Part shown: one piece after another, positions 24,181 to 37,000 of the stretch
Numbering within the stretch: position 1 is the first letter of the stretch
Layout of the letters: each line of letters begins with the position of its first letter
Assembly: GCA_030620095.1 (NCBI GenBank)
Contig: JAUTXW010000066.1
Coordinates: 744,001-808,000 of the forward strand
Length of the DNA stretch: 64,000 bases
Direction of reading: 5' to 3'
From: Kuschelorhynchus macadamiae
Lineage: Eukaryota; Arthropoda; Insecta; Coleoptera; Curculionidae
The notes under the pieces: model-generated
Told to the model about the DNA's origin: nothing
What the model saw: the letters and a program-made list of their open reading frames with translations, nothing else
Databases searched by the model: none
Position numbers and translations under genes: made by a program

Positions 24181-25482
24181 ACAAACGAGGTCAACATCTA
24201 AAGGCAAACACTACACCTCCGGAAGTTTTGAAGCTAATCCACGATCATATTCTTTATTTTCCTAGAAAGTGCACGCACTAATAAGGCAATGATATTGAGT
24301 ATTTAGACTCTCGTTTAGATGTCAAAACTATGCATAATTTGTTCAAATTAAAAAATTCAAAATTGAAGGTCACGTATGCATTTTTTGCAAATTATTTTAA
24401 AAACACTTTCTAAGTCGATACTTGCATTACTTGTGAAGGACTGTCGGTGAAAATCAAGAGTCCCACTTTAGGATTTAATGCAAGGAAAGTAGCCGAGGCT
24501 AAAATGGAAGTTCATAAACGAAGAGCGAAAAAATTGCAGCTGTAAAAGGAATTTGTAGATCTCGGGAAGACGTCGCTGCTTTAACGATTGACTTTATGCA
24601 GAATTTGCCTTTGCCAAACCTAACCAATCAAGAAATCTTCTATTTAAGGCAACTTTGGGTCAGCTGTTTCGAGATCAAGAACCTAAAAACTAATGAATCC
24701 GTTTTTTATGTTTACCATGAAGGTTTGGCAAAGAAAGTGCCAACGATTTTTCACTACCTAGAAAATTTCTTTAAGAAAAATATTAATGAGTTGTGCATTT
24801 TTTCAAATAATTGTTCAGGGCAAAATAAAAACCATACAGTTATTAGATTTTTATTGTCATTAACAGATACTAACCAATTTTCGAAAATAACGCATTACTT
24901 TCCAATGAGAGGCCACTCATTTTTACCTAATGATCAGGATTTTGGCGTCGTAAAGAAAAATATTAAAATGTGTGACAGTGTATATGTTCCTGAGAAGTAT
25001 TATTTGATAATGTCGGAAGCAAGTCCACATTTTTCAGTGTTTATGTTGTCTAGCAACCAGATTATAAATTTCTCGAAGTTGTGGACCAACTATTATATGA
25101 AAACATGTCTATCCGATGAAAGTTTTGGAAAAAATATATCAAAAGTTACGTTGGTCAGCACAAAAAATCTTTCTCCCTATCCTGTTGTCATTCAAGTATG
25201 ATCAAAATAAGAATGGAGTAGTGGTTACAGAAGACTTTATTGACGGTCTTAAAACTCACACATATAACCTGGCTAGGAATAAAAGTGGTCAGATTGTCTT
25301 GCCAGTTGTACAGGCTTATCCTAATGGCAGTGTTCCCATAAATCCGAAAAAAAATTGATAACATTAAACTAGTACGACATAGTTTACCTCAGCAGTACAT
25401 TCCCTTTTATGAACACATTTTCCATTGGCCAACTGAAGAAGCTGATGCCGAATATGACGGGGAGTTCGATTTTGTACCTTAG
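24179..25482 (+). pseudogene. DUF7869-type protein, C-terminal part
   Basis: Resumes as DKRGQHLKANTTPPEVLKLI, HDHILYFPRKCTH, then YLDSRLDVKTMHNLFKLKNS and DTCITCEGLSVKIKS, with stops. The longest frame (24596-25201) holds ELCIFSNNCSGQNKNHTVI and PMRGHSFLPNDQDFGVVKK, the family's most conserved block; I recall the first motif as SDNCxGQNKN, so an expected Asp is Asn here. The end reads AYPNGSVPINPKK, then, after a shift, YIPFYEHIFHWPTEEADAEY and EFDFVP, stop at 25482. Function unproven; the GQNKN...GHSFLP...D pattern suggests an RNase H-like transposase core (inference). Confidence 0.72.
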
Positions 25483-26290
25483 ATAATAGAAATTAATATG
25501 ATCAGATGAGTTTGTTTTCTGAAAACATGAATAAATTCATTTAAATTACTTTTTTGTATTTATTGCCTCCAATATATATTTAAAATATATTTTCGGTGTA
25601 AAAACAACATAAGTCATAAGTCAAAAAAACTGTTCATCTTTGCTTATTTGAAACCTATATGTGTTATGCAGACCATTGTATATTTTAATCTAAATTGATC
25701 TTTATTTTCATATCAAGCATAGTTTTTATCTAAAGAAGTTTTTTTTACTTCCTGAAAATTTCACTTTTTTGACTTATGTGGTTTTTGAAATGAGCGACTC
25801 AATTGTTAACTGTTAACACTATTAATGTTTAAAACTACTTTTTGGGTTTTTCCGCCTTAGAAAATTGAAAAAAATAAAAAATAAAATATAATTACCCTAT
25901 AAATTGAATAGATAGTCTTGATTTCTGGGTCCACTACGAAGGTACCCGAGGAACGACACTGAAAAATGCCTGTTTTCTGGATGTTTCGAGGGAAAGTCTA
26001 CCCCCGTCTTCAGCAAACCTACAAATAAAATACTAAAAGCAGAATATGTCTTATGTTTCGTATCAGAAATATAACCAGAATGGCTAATCTCTGACAAAAT
26101 GTCAGTGAATGTCAGTTTAAATGTGTTATTTTTAATTGTTAGAATAAGGTGCGAAATAGGTGTACCTAGAGTATGTTCATTTTAATTTATTGTATTTTGA
26201 GGTGTCCTTTTTTTACTTCAGTATTTAGCAAATTTAACCAAGTGTTATTAAAACTAACGGAACAAGATGCTACACAATTATCTTTATTTA
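25483..26290. other. Unassigned; possibly 3' region of the Penelope-like element
   Basis: No motif recognised. The minus-strand frame 26097-25897 (MSEISHSGYISDTKHKTYSA...) is short and lies just downstream of the Penelope-like remnant on the same strand, so it could belong to that element's 3' part, but I cannot show it. Confidence 0.3.
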
Positions 26291-27150
26291 ATAATATTAA
26301 GGCACTTTCTTTTATTTAACGTTTTTTGGAACATGGTTCTTTTGCTAAAATACTAGAAGCATTCCAATTAATTTTATGATTGTTATCTAGTGCATGTTGG
26401 CAAATGTTTGATTTTTGAAATTCCCTATTTTTTATGTATGTTTGGTGTTCTTTAATTCTTTTGGCTAATGGCCTACAGGTTTCACCTATGTAAAATTTAT
26501 TGCATTGACACGGAATTTTATAAATAACATTTTTTGTATTTTCTGTTCATTGCTAGGTTTTGTTTTTGTAAGTTTACTTCTAAGTGTATTTTGTGTTTTA
26601 AAGATCGTTCTGATGTTAAAACGTTTACCTATTCGTTTTATTTTATCTGATAAATTAGGTATGTATGATATAAAGAGGTTTGTAATTGGTCTATTTTGGA
26701 TTTTTTTGTCTTTTGGATTCTCAAATTCATAAAAACATTTTTTAACGAAATCATTAGGATAAGTACTTTGATTTCAAACATCTTTTATAAAATTCTTTTC
26801 TTTAATAAAATTTTGATCTTTGCAAATTATTTTTGCTCTATCATATAGACTTTTTACAACTCCCTTTTTAACCATGATTGGATGATTTGAGTAAAAATTT
26901 AAGTATCTGTTTGTGTGTGTAGGTTTTCTGTATACTTTTGTTTCAAAACTGTGTATGTCTTTTTTGATAAGTATGTCTAAAAATGGAAGTTGTTGGTCTG
27001 TTTCCTTTTCAATAGCTGAAATACTATTAATGTTATTAATATAAATTAGAAAGTGTTGGACATGGTTTCTTATTTCAATCTTTTTTAATTTTTTGAATAA
27101 AATATCATAAGAAACCAGCTTTTTTAGGCCAAATTTTACTTTTCATATTG
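26290..27150 (-). pseudogene. Penelope-like retroelement: end of RT plus GIY-YIG endonuclease
   Basis: Minus strand with several frameshifts reads, in order, KETDQQLPFLDILIKKD, YRKPTHTNRYLNFYSNHP, VKKGVVKSLYDRAKIIC, then YIPNLSDKIKRIGKRFNIR, FKTQNTLRSKLTKTKPSN, and VIYKIPCQCNKFYIGETCRP with LAKRIKEHQ. The final part is a GIY-YIG nuclease (YKIPCxCxxxYIGET...R). RT thumb followed by GIY-YIG is the arrangement of Penelope-like elements. The RT catalytic core is missing upstream, so it is 5'-truncated. Confidence 0.87.
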
Positions 27151-27893
27151 AATGTTATCGATTATTGTAAAACGTAAGAAAAAGGACTTTTGTCGTGTCT
27201 CACGAGTTTTTGTTAGTGTCAAATTTTACATTTAATTTGTTTTACTTGAACTTACTGAATTAGTGAAACTTCGTTTATCGTTTCCCATATTACTTTGTAC
27301 TTGTTTTTAGACTCCGTCAGTTTGTTTTTGTAACATGTGTTTTTTGCTAATTTAGTGCATTTCTAGAGTACTTATATTAAATAGTGCTCTAACCCATAGT
27401 TTTTAATAAGGGATTTTTTTTAATAGAACTCTTTTTTGTATATATTTAATTATTCCTTCTGTAACCTAAGGCTCCTCTGTGTGAATTATTTAACACAAAC
27501 TGATTGTTCAGAATATTATATAACTTGGGCACTTACAGAAAAATGTTTTAAATAATCACATTTGAATACGTTATCAGTAATAATTTTCCTTAAATTAGAT
27601 TAAGTTGGTCTTTACCGTTGGTATTTTTTCCGATTTTTTATTCTAAATTTCCCGGTGAGCATGAGCCAGATTTGCCAGGCCTCAGGCGAATATGGAAATG
27701 ATTTTAATGATCAGATTTATCTAATTACTTATTATAAGTATAATAATTAGTAAGACATGAATATTAAGAACTTATGGGTCTAATGTGGATTACACATTTT
27801 TGAGTAACAATTTTTCCCGGATAAGTATAAGATTAGATAAGTATATGGTCAGGATTCATGTTTATTTAAGCTAATGCAAATCAAGTGGAGGGC
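27150..27893. other. Upstream region of the spatzle-like gene
   Basis: No coding region recognised. Contains no clear transposon remnant and is likely to hold regulatory DNA for the gene starting at 27927. A half-palindromic kappaB-like string (taaatttccc) occurs near 27645, but that short a match is expected by chance. Confidence 0.3.
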
Positions 27894-27930
27894 AATAAAT
27901 ATCGACACTATAGAAAGAGAATCTTCAGTT
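27894..27930 (+). promoter_or_regulatory. TATA-like box and arthropod initiator
   Basis: aataaata at 27894-27901 lies 33 bp before the A of TCAGTT (27925-27930), the arthropod initiator consensus and usual spacing. Transcription from 27927 would give a 115-nt leader before the ATG at 28042. Inferred from sequence only. Confidence 0.5.
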
Positions 27931-28041
27931 TGTCGTCTAGTCATTGAAGTCTAACATTTTCAGTAATTTTTTTTTAAGTAAGAGCTTTCGGTTGAACTAT
28001 CTTAAGTTTAGTGTTTAGGAAGAAGACTTATTGTGTAAAGA

Positions 28042-28083
28042 ATGGAACCAACTTATATTTTGTGTCTAGTTTTTGCTTTGGCG
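28042..28083 (+). CDS. spz-like: spz-like exon 1 (signal peptide)
   Basis: Codes MEPTYILCLVFALA, a short hydrophobic signal-peptide core, followed by the consensus donor GTAAGT at 28084 (phase 0). Reading on through the intron gives a spurious 75-residue frame. Confidence 0.8.
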
Positions 28084-31000
28084 GTAAGTGATTATGTTAC
28101 ATACTTAGTGGTGATACTCTTTTTATTTCCTCAACTACAATTGATTTCTAGATGTGATAATATTTTATATTTCTTTGGCGTTCTAAACAGGGAATCTATT
28201 ATTTTATTTTATCTTTTTATCTATATATCTAACAAGAAAGTGTTTTGTGCAGAAAATAGACTTTCCTAACATGTTTTAGCTTTTCCTACGTTCCTCGATT
28301 TATTGCAATCTTGACCAATATTTTATATTTTAAAGTTACCAATTTGAAGAAAACTTTGTTTATCTATGATAATAACGTATAGAGTTTTTTTGTGTTAAAT
28401 GTACATTTTTGTTTGTCAAAAAAGCGTTTACTTTTCCGCAGTTAATTAAAACAATATGTTACTATTTTTTTTTTCTAAGAAGCAGGAAAGTTAAATACAC
28501 ATCAGAAATGTCTGTAATATTAAAACTATTAATTATTAAATTTAAAAGTTCAATTTATTGTGCACTGTAGATTCATTAGGGATTCAATTTCATTTGGCTT
28601 CTTCGTTGTAGTTTTTCTAGTGAACATTAAAATCGATTCGTTTTCAAGTGGAGTGAAATGTTTAGTAAAACTGCTGCCAGTAGAGCTGAATGACTAATAT
28701 GCTAAGCGTGTCATCTGAATGATCTAATACGAGATATGTTGTTGATTGAGAATTGTTGCTACATGGATTTTGATATATTTTTTAAAAAATCTTTTTTATT
28801 TTCGATAGAGGTTTCAACGTAGAACTACGTTACTGTAGTGGAAATCCAATCACTATATCTCTTAATATTAATAATATTGGAGTTGAAGTTTACCAACATT
28901 GTCGCTGATGACCTACGTGAACAATGTTCTGAATACATCTCAGATTTGCAATATTTGAAGTTATTTTTCCAAACGTGTTAATGGTCACATATTGATTGGA
29001 ACATTTTCCAACCTTGTATGCTACAAATAATTGTTTATGTGGCATATTTTCAAAATGCAAGGGCTTAGACATTTTCTAGAAGCCAAGTAGCTTGTTCCAG
29101 ATCCAAAATTACATACAAAAAATTTTCTTTTAATATTTGTCTTTGTATTTGGTATTGTTACTAATAAAATATAATTTTTCTCTTCAATATCATCTATAGT
29201 CAGTTTCACTAATTCTTCTCTTTACCGAAAAATATTTCAAATTTTATCATTAGGTATAGAAATTATTCGGTGCTTCAAATAAAAACTTCTCAGTTTCTGT
29301 TTTTTCGAGATTTTTTAAATATTTTGATTTAAATATGTAATAAAGGTTTCTTTAAAAAGGCAGTTGACCTAAAAAATCTGCTCATATCGACGTTTTTCAT
29401 AATTTTAATGTGAATATTTTTTAGAGGGATACGCCATAAATACCTCTTCTTTTAACGACATTTTTTTTTTGAGAACACCATTCTTCAAAAGCTAAAAATT
29501 CTTTTGTTATCGTTGATGTAATTTTTCGGGTATATGAGGTATTCATTTTAAAGATGGAGATTAAATTTCATTAGATTGCCTTTTGTTCCCTTTATTGTGG
29601 CATTTTGGTACCAAAATTGTATCAGTTTATCCCATATCATATCTAATATGTGGGTAAAATTTGTCAATTGAATAAGAACACTTTTAACGTTCACTTTTTT
29701 AAACAATGTTGAACAAATACCATTTTGTCCCTTCAGGTCATGTTGAATTCGTACCACAATTTTTTCGATTCATCTCTATATATTTTACAATTCACTAGGC
29801 CGCTATTTTATCTTGCCATTTTGGATTTTAAGCAAAATGTCGTCAAGGCATCATTATTTGACTAATATTTAAAGTAAATCGTGTAAGCAGATTTTTAGCT
29901 ATGCCGCGAAATGTCAGACAGCCGGACTGACAGACAAACCAACGGAATTTAGAAAACATTTCACTAGTCTGCCATTTTGTTCCGCCGTTTTGGATTTTTA
30001 CCAAAATTTTATCCTGTCATATCCCTATGACGCTTAATTTTTATTGTGTACGTAGGTTTTTAGCTATACCACGAACATGTATTTTGGCATGTAGGGACCT
30101 TAAAACATAAAAACATCTGAGAGGGTGATTTTTTTTTATTTTGATTTAGAAAATATTTCACTAGGCCACCATTTTGTTCTGCCATATTGGATTTTTATTA
30201 ACATTTTTCCAGGTTATATAACATATGACCATTAATTTTTGACCAAAATTTGGTGCCAATCGGGTAATTAGGATTTGAGCTATACCCTGAACAGACAGCC
30301 CGACAGACAGACCGACCGAACTGAGAAAACATGTTTTTTGGCATTTAGAAACCCTAAAACGTAAAAATAATTGGGACGGTGATTTTTCACAATTAAAATA
30401 CTTGTTTCGAGGGAGGTAAGAAAGGCGTGCGTTCAAAATAATTTATAGTTGTATCGTATTTGTTTTACCTAGACACTATGTTGAAAACCAATAATTGATG
30501 CAGTGCGCTACTGGATTTTGCAATTTCATTGACATTTTTTGTAACACTGAGGTTTTATGTTTTCGAGGGCATACACCAAATTTAAAATTTTGATTTATGA
30601 GAGATATCGAGAATTATGGATAACATCGATTGCATTGGTTATATTACTATTGAAGATTTGCCAAATGTTGAATTATTTATTTAAGATTGTATATTTTAAT
30701 TATTTTACTTGCATCAGTTAAGCCTACATAAAAAGTAGTAAAAAAAACAAAGTTAAAGGTGGAAGATTTTGTCCAGATGATTCATTTCTGAAAATTGTCT
30801 CTAAAATGGACTCTGTATTACACTTTTGAAGAGTCAGTCTTATTTTTTTAATTAAGAAATATATTTTTTGACGTCTTCTCCCAAAGACCCAAAATTTTGT
30901 TTTTAATTTTAAATAAAAGTTTTTTTCAGTGTATCAGTTGTTTAAAAGTAATTTAATTATCATAAGCCCGTTTTTTAAGAAATTTACAAAAATATTAAAC

Positions 31001-34000
31001 TTTAAAAGTTTTTTTTGGTATATCGTCGTATTGTGATGTTAAAAGATAAATAAAATCATATTTCTTTATGAACGCACAGTACATTTTGTCTAAATATTGA
31101 AAAACAAGCTGTCATTAAAGTTTCTGTAAAAACTTCGAGCAATGATGTAAGTTTAAATAACCTATAGAATAGCGAGTTTAAAGCTTCAAATGTATGTGCA
31201 AAAGAGAGTTTGAATTGAACGTATACAAAAGAACTTACTCCTGTGCCATAATATGGATACCATATCGTCGAAGTATATCTTTTATGAAAGTGTGTTATTA
31301 GTGAAACTTAAAAAAAAACACGACCCCAAAGCCAAATTTATTTTTTTGTGTAAAAAGAGTAAAGGATTTTGTTTTTTTCATTAAAAACTATTCATAAAAG
31401 AATTTAACTGTTAAAACTAGTGATCTCTCTAATAACTTGAACCACGAATGCTTGTTTTATTAACTTTGGGCAGGACATATAGTAAAGGATATTTTATTTA
31501 GAAAAAATATTAAAGATACTTAAAAACATGTAAAATAAAATGTCAGACATTAAATCAATATATCTATACGCTTTTTAAGTCATATTGTAATTTGTTTCGC
31601 ATTTCCAGTGTGCTACTTCAAGATGTCTAGCTGGTAGTCTTTTTATCCGAATTATGAAAAACTGGACATTTAATGAAACAGGTATGTACTAGTAATATTA
31701 GTAATAATTAATGTCTACGTTACCGTCTTAATGAAGATTCGTAGTTACTAAAGATAGTATTTTTAATTTTTTTACATATTTTTATCAAAAAACATCTAAA
31801 ATTATACTATTCCTTTTACTGGTACAACAGCATACAGTTAATAAGCAACTTCAGCATCTTCAAAATATGTTTAACTATTTCCCATTTTACATGCTCTTAA
31901 ATTTCTATAGTCTGTCTATTAGTATGTGTGTTTCTTTGAAAAAAATGTTTATACATAAAAGTCCTAATCAATAAACTGATCACTACATTAAAGATTGAAA
32001 TAAACATAAATTAAAAAAAAGCTTTTGACAAAAAAGAGGTTAAAATCTAAAAAATGTACGAAAAAGCGTAAAATAATTTATTTTTAGATAAATATGTCAG
32101 TCTCTAGCTCTAGTTCCTTTTTATCAATATCATGTTAATGAAGTAAGGATAGCGATCTTTAGTTTTAACAACCATTGTGCTTTTAAGAAGAACAGTTGGA
32201 AAGCCAGAGCTCTTAGTCACATAGGAAACCTCTTATGTGCCATGTCCTGTACTGTAATACTGCATCAACTAAATTCTAATTTTAAAGTTAATATACCGGG
32301 TCGCCGATAGTCTGGATTCGGTTGATTATTGGGTAAAATATACAAGATAACAAAAAAATGTAATATGAAAGCTTGATGATTCTTAATTGCCTACTAGGGG
32401 GTAATAATTTTAATTATACATTGTTGGTCATATAGTTGTGGCACACAAAACTTGCATACTTAAATTTTTCAAATGGAACACCCTGTATATCATTTGATAT
32501 TTCAATTATTCTCTCAATTTTAAACAAAATGTAAAATAACATAATGCACCTAAATTCAACCGTTTCCGAGTTATCCAGTTTTGAAAATCATAAACAATCG
32601 CCATAAAGTTCAAAATATATTTGAATTCATTCATGAAACGACAACTCTGAAAAGAACCAGTTGTAATCAAAAAATCTTTTTTTGGGGTCTTATTTTATAA
32701 GGTGCTCGAAGTGTTCACCTTTGACTTCCTGACAATAATGAATTCGTTGAACGAAACTTTATACTGCATTTAAAAGAGCATTTTGAGAAATAATAATAAC
32801 TTCTATCCTTACTTGCAACTCTTCGATATTTTGTGGTCTATTGCTAAAAATTAAATTTTTACATAACCCAGAAAAAAAGTCAGCGGGGTCATATCCGGAG
32901 ACCTAATTGGCCACTCAATTGTTGCCCTGCGCCCTATCGGTCTGCCAGGAAATGTTTGATTCAGGTATTTCCTTCCGTACCTCAATTCCAAAATGTAGAG
33001 ATGCCTCATCCTGTTGAAACCATATTTGTTCCGTTAATAAAGTTTGATTCCTTCCTGTTCGAAAACAATCGACTAAGATCCGATTGATTCTTGCAAGACT
33101 GCCAAATATCGAGCAGAGTTTAAATTTCCGTTTATAAAATATAGTCCTACGATATGTCCACTAACAATACCACATCAAATATTGACTTTTGGCGGTCGTT
33201 GCGCTTGAACTTGCTTCATCCAATGTAGATTATCGTCTGAATAATACCTGCAATTATGTCGGTTCACTTGTCCATTCAAACAAAATGTAGATTCGTCGGA
33301 AATCGAGATATGGTTAACAAAGCTGAAATTTTGGCACTACCATAATAACTTCACGGAACTCGTTTCTGCAATCAAAATCGCCTCACTCAGTTCTTGTAGT
33401 AGATCAGCGGAATTTTTGCCTTTGGTAATCTTTTGAATTGAATAACAAACATAGAAAAAGACTCCAAGTCTCGGTGTCATGTTTGTTGTGAATTGTAAAA
33501 TTATAATTTAATGAGACCGAGACTTGGAGTCTTTTTCTATGTTTGTTATTAAAACTAGGTCTCTTTGAGAAATATGGACAATTTCTTCCATTTTTTTTTT
33601 TAATTGAATATCGACTTATGTTTTGGTTCAAATGGTTACTGCTCGTCCGGTTGTCGGTCTGCCATTTTCATGAACGTTTTTGAAATGGGAAATTCACTAC
33701 AATTTACTACTTTCACTTAAACATGTCATTTTACGTGAAAACCATTGGCAGATGTTTAACATTCGTTGACATATTAACATTTTAGAACAAATGAAAGGCG
33801 CGGCGTATCTAAGCAATCGTGATAAACTACAGATTTTAATAGCGATTATTTATAATTTTCAAAACTCTATTACTCGGAAACGGTTGAATTGAGGTAAAAT
33901 GCAAACAATGCAACTCTGGTGTGCCACGAGTTTATGATCAACCCTGTATATTTAAAAATATTACAGAGTTTGTTAAAGAGTGCCTAGTAAATGTTGCAGA

Positions 34001-37000
34001 ACTTTTGTGCCCAGAAAAAAAAAGAGTTTGAGAAAGTGAGCTTATCGAGACGTAGTGTTGTTCGACATATAGATATGATGGTTAGTGATATAAAAAAAAC
34101 ATTGGCTGATAGACTAGCTGGTTTTCAAGCATTTTGGATTGCTTTGGACGAGAATACCGATTTATCTGATATAGCACATAAGGGAGTACTACTGGAAAAG
34201 ATATTTTGCCGAGGTGCAAAGTACATTTGAGCAATATGGTGTACAGTGGTGTAAATTTGTGCACAGATAGTGCACCTTCAATGGTCGATTCACGAAAAGA
34301 TTTTATCGGAATTCTGAAGAAAAGAGCAACCGCTATGAATGTGCAAGAATGTGATTTAATAATTCTGCATAGCATTATTCACCAACAAAACTTGTGCTCT
34401 ACGTCTAGTCGACTGAATGTGGTAGTAAGTATTATCAGTTTCATTAAATCCCGCGGTCTGAACCTTAGAGTAAGAATAAAAGTTCATTATTTACATATTT
34501 AGCCACTGCCAAGATTACCTCACAGTATAAGGTCGCTCGTACGACGATGCCAAGCCTAATCAGGAACTCCAATGTTTACACCAATTTATATTACGGTGAA
34601 TATGTTTAAACATGATGCAATACAATCTTCATACAAAGAATACTAATGTATTTCCAGTATTAGTTTCTAAGCAGCATAAAGAAATTACTTTTATTGCAAA
34701 ATAGTAAAATACAAGTTAAAATACCCAAAGCCTTAGATCAGATTACACCAGTAACAGGAGTTTTAGTTAGATATGGCAACCCCGAATGACAACTCCACGT
34801 ATTAGACAATCCCACCATCGTATTAGACCATCCCATTTTCATTGACAAGGGATCCTTATAGTAAAAAAATATAATACAAGCGGATTGATTGATTGATTGA
34901 TGACATCCCCATTTTAAATATTTATTACTAAAATTGTATGAATTGCTCACTTAATATCGATTGTTAATCAAATCTGTATAAATATTAAAATTCGCTCGCA
35001 TTCTAAGCATTCCTACTCTCATTTTTTAAATATTTACTAAAAATGTATGGTATGTATTTTCAAATACCCCCCTATGCCTACTTTCTTTCAGCCAAATCTA
35101 CACAAAAGTTAAAATTCCGCCGCCATGTTGGCATTGCAATCTTGAATCTTTAAAATGTTGACAAAAATTCATGATGTGTAGTCTTACATACCCCTAAATA
35201 CCGAATTTTAATAAAATCTGCAAAACTTTTAAAATTAGTATGCTATGGTGTTGCCGCCATTTTTAATTCTCAAATATTGACTAAAATTTCATAACTTTTA
35301 TTTTTTAATACTTCTAGGTACTGATATTTCAGCCGAATCTGTACAAATGACAAAATTCGTTCGCTATGTTGTCGCCACGATTTTGATTTTGACACCGCGA
35401 TTTTGAATTTTTAAATGTTGACATTTTTAAATTTTCCTAGGCACCCATTTTCAGCTTTAGCTACACAAGTAACAAAATTCGTCGGCCGTATTGGCGCCGC
35501 CATTTTGAATTTCTAAACGTTGACTAAAAAAATTCGGATTTTTTATATCCGAAAGTGTATGCATGTTAAATTTGAAAATAATCGGTAATGTAGGTGCTGA
35601 AAAATCCAATACAAGATTTGAACCAAATATACAAACAGACGAATAGGAAGCCAATAAAAGCGCGTTAAAAGCATTGATTTTAGTTTAAAACTCTAACACC
35701 CGTATTCACTAAAGAGGTTTAATTTTAGACAAGGTCTAACTTGACAGGTTTAAGATGACATTTTCAACAATTGAACAAATAATTTTTCTAAATGTTACAA
35801 TTACAAAATGATAGTGACATAAGGCAAACATAACTAAAAACTAAAGTTTAATAATATATAAATAACTTATTGGTTTGATTTTAATAGTGAAGTAGGGAAC
35901 GACTATTTCTTTGATATTTGTAAACATACCTATTTTCCTCATTAAGGAATAGGTAAGAATCCTTCTTTTTGTCAACGATAATGAAACATGACCCATTTCT
36001 TCATTATCAGTCATTTTTTTTAGCCATATTGAATTCATACCAATATTTTACAAGTTTTTTTTTATATCAGACGTAATTTTTGTGGAAAATTAAATGAAAT
36101 TAAAGTTAGTAAGTGGGTTTTTTAGCTATACCGGAACAGACCTACCGACCGACAGTTAATGGAAAAACATGAGGATCTGTAAAAACTCAGAACGATCCTT
36201 ACGCGGGAAGTGAAAACTCACGCCCTCACTGGCATTCGTCAACAATAGGCCACGGCTCACAGTGCTTCGAGTAGTAGAGATTATTGGACAAAAATAATAC
36301 CACTTACCTCTGGCGGTCATAATACAATTTCTGACAAAATTGTTATTTTTTTACTTAGGCGAAAACATTTTGCACATAATTTTCTAAGTTAATCACATAC
36401 AGGGTGTAACGAAAAACTTACAACTAAGATTTGTAACATTGACATAGAGGGTCAAAAAGAAAAATGTGCGTTTATAAGCCATTGTAACTTGTTTTTATTA
36501 CAAAACACAAAATTAAAATTTAACAAACACTATTTAAACTACACTAACACTTAATTACTAAAATTTTTAAACATAAAATAAATAACAAACGTTAAACTCA
36601 GAGCTAATTATTAGTCCGAATCGCTTTCATTGCTTAATATTTCAGAAACATTGAATTCCAAATTTAAATCTTCTGAAACAACTAAATCATTTTTTTTTAG
36701 ATATTTATTAATTTCATTGTTATATTTGCTAGTTGTCTGTTTCATAACTTTTCGGTTTATTGATAGTAAGGGCTCTGATGTCAGCAATAATATGTTCATC
36801 AAATCTTTGTTACAATTAGTTCGTGATGATTTGCGGGTGTGCCTTGCTTCTAAGGCGTCTTCTGACAGTTGTCCAATAGGTAAGTCGAAAGCACTTATTA
36901 TCTCACACCCATGAATCAAGACTTTGTGGACAGTTGCAGGCATATAATACCAACTGTAAGAATTTATATACAAATTACGAGTTTCCTGTAACAAACTCCG

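Larger units (their letters stand above)
32424..33965 (-). mobile_element. MLE-2, mariner-like element with long inverted termini
   Basis: Left 32424-32600 and right 33835-33965 mirror each other (attcaaccgtttccgag, gtggcacac, agttttgaaaatcataaa). The left arm additionally holds an aaatggaacaccctgtat word absent on the right. A detached copy of the same arm lies at 39335-39600. Inside is a decayed transposase. Confidence 0.8.

Noticed and set aside
28042..28269. A 75-residue membrane-like protein
   Set aside because: Only the first 14 codons are coding; GTAAGT follows and the rest is intron 1 read-through.
34905..35575. CRISPR-like array
   Set aside because: Contiguous diverged 121-bp units without short identical repeats and unique spacers; eukaryotic context.
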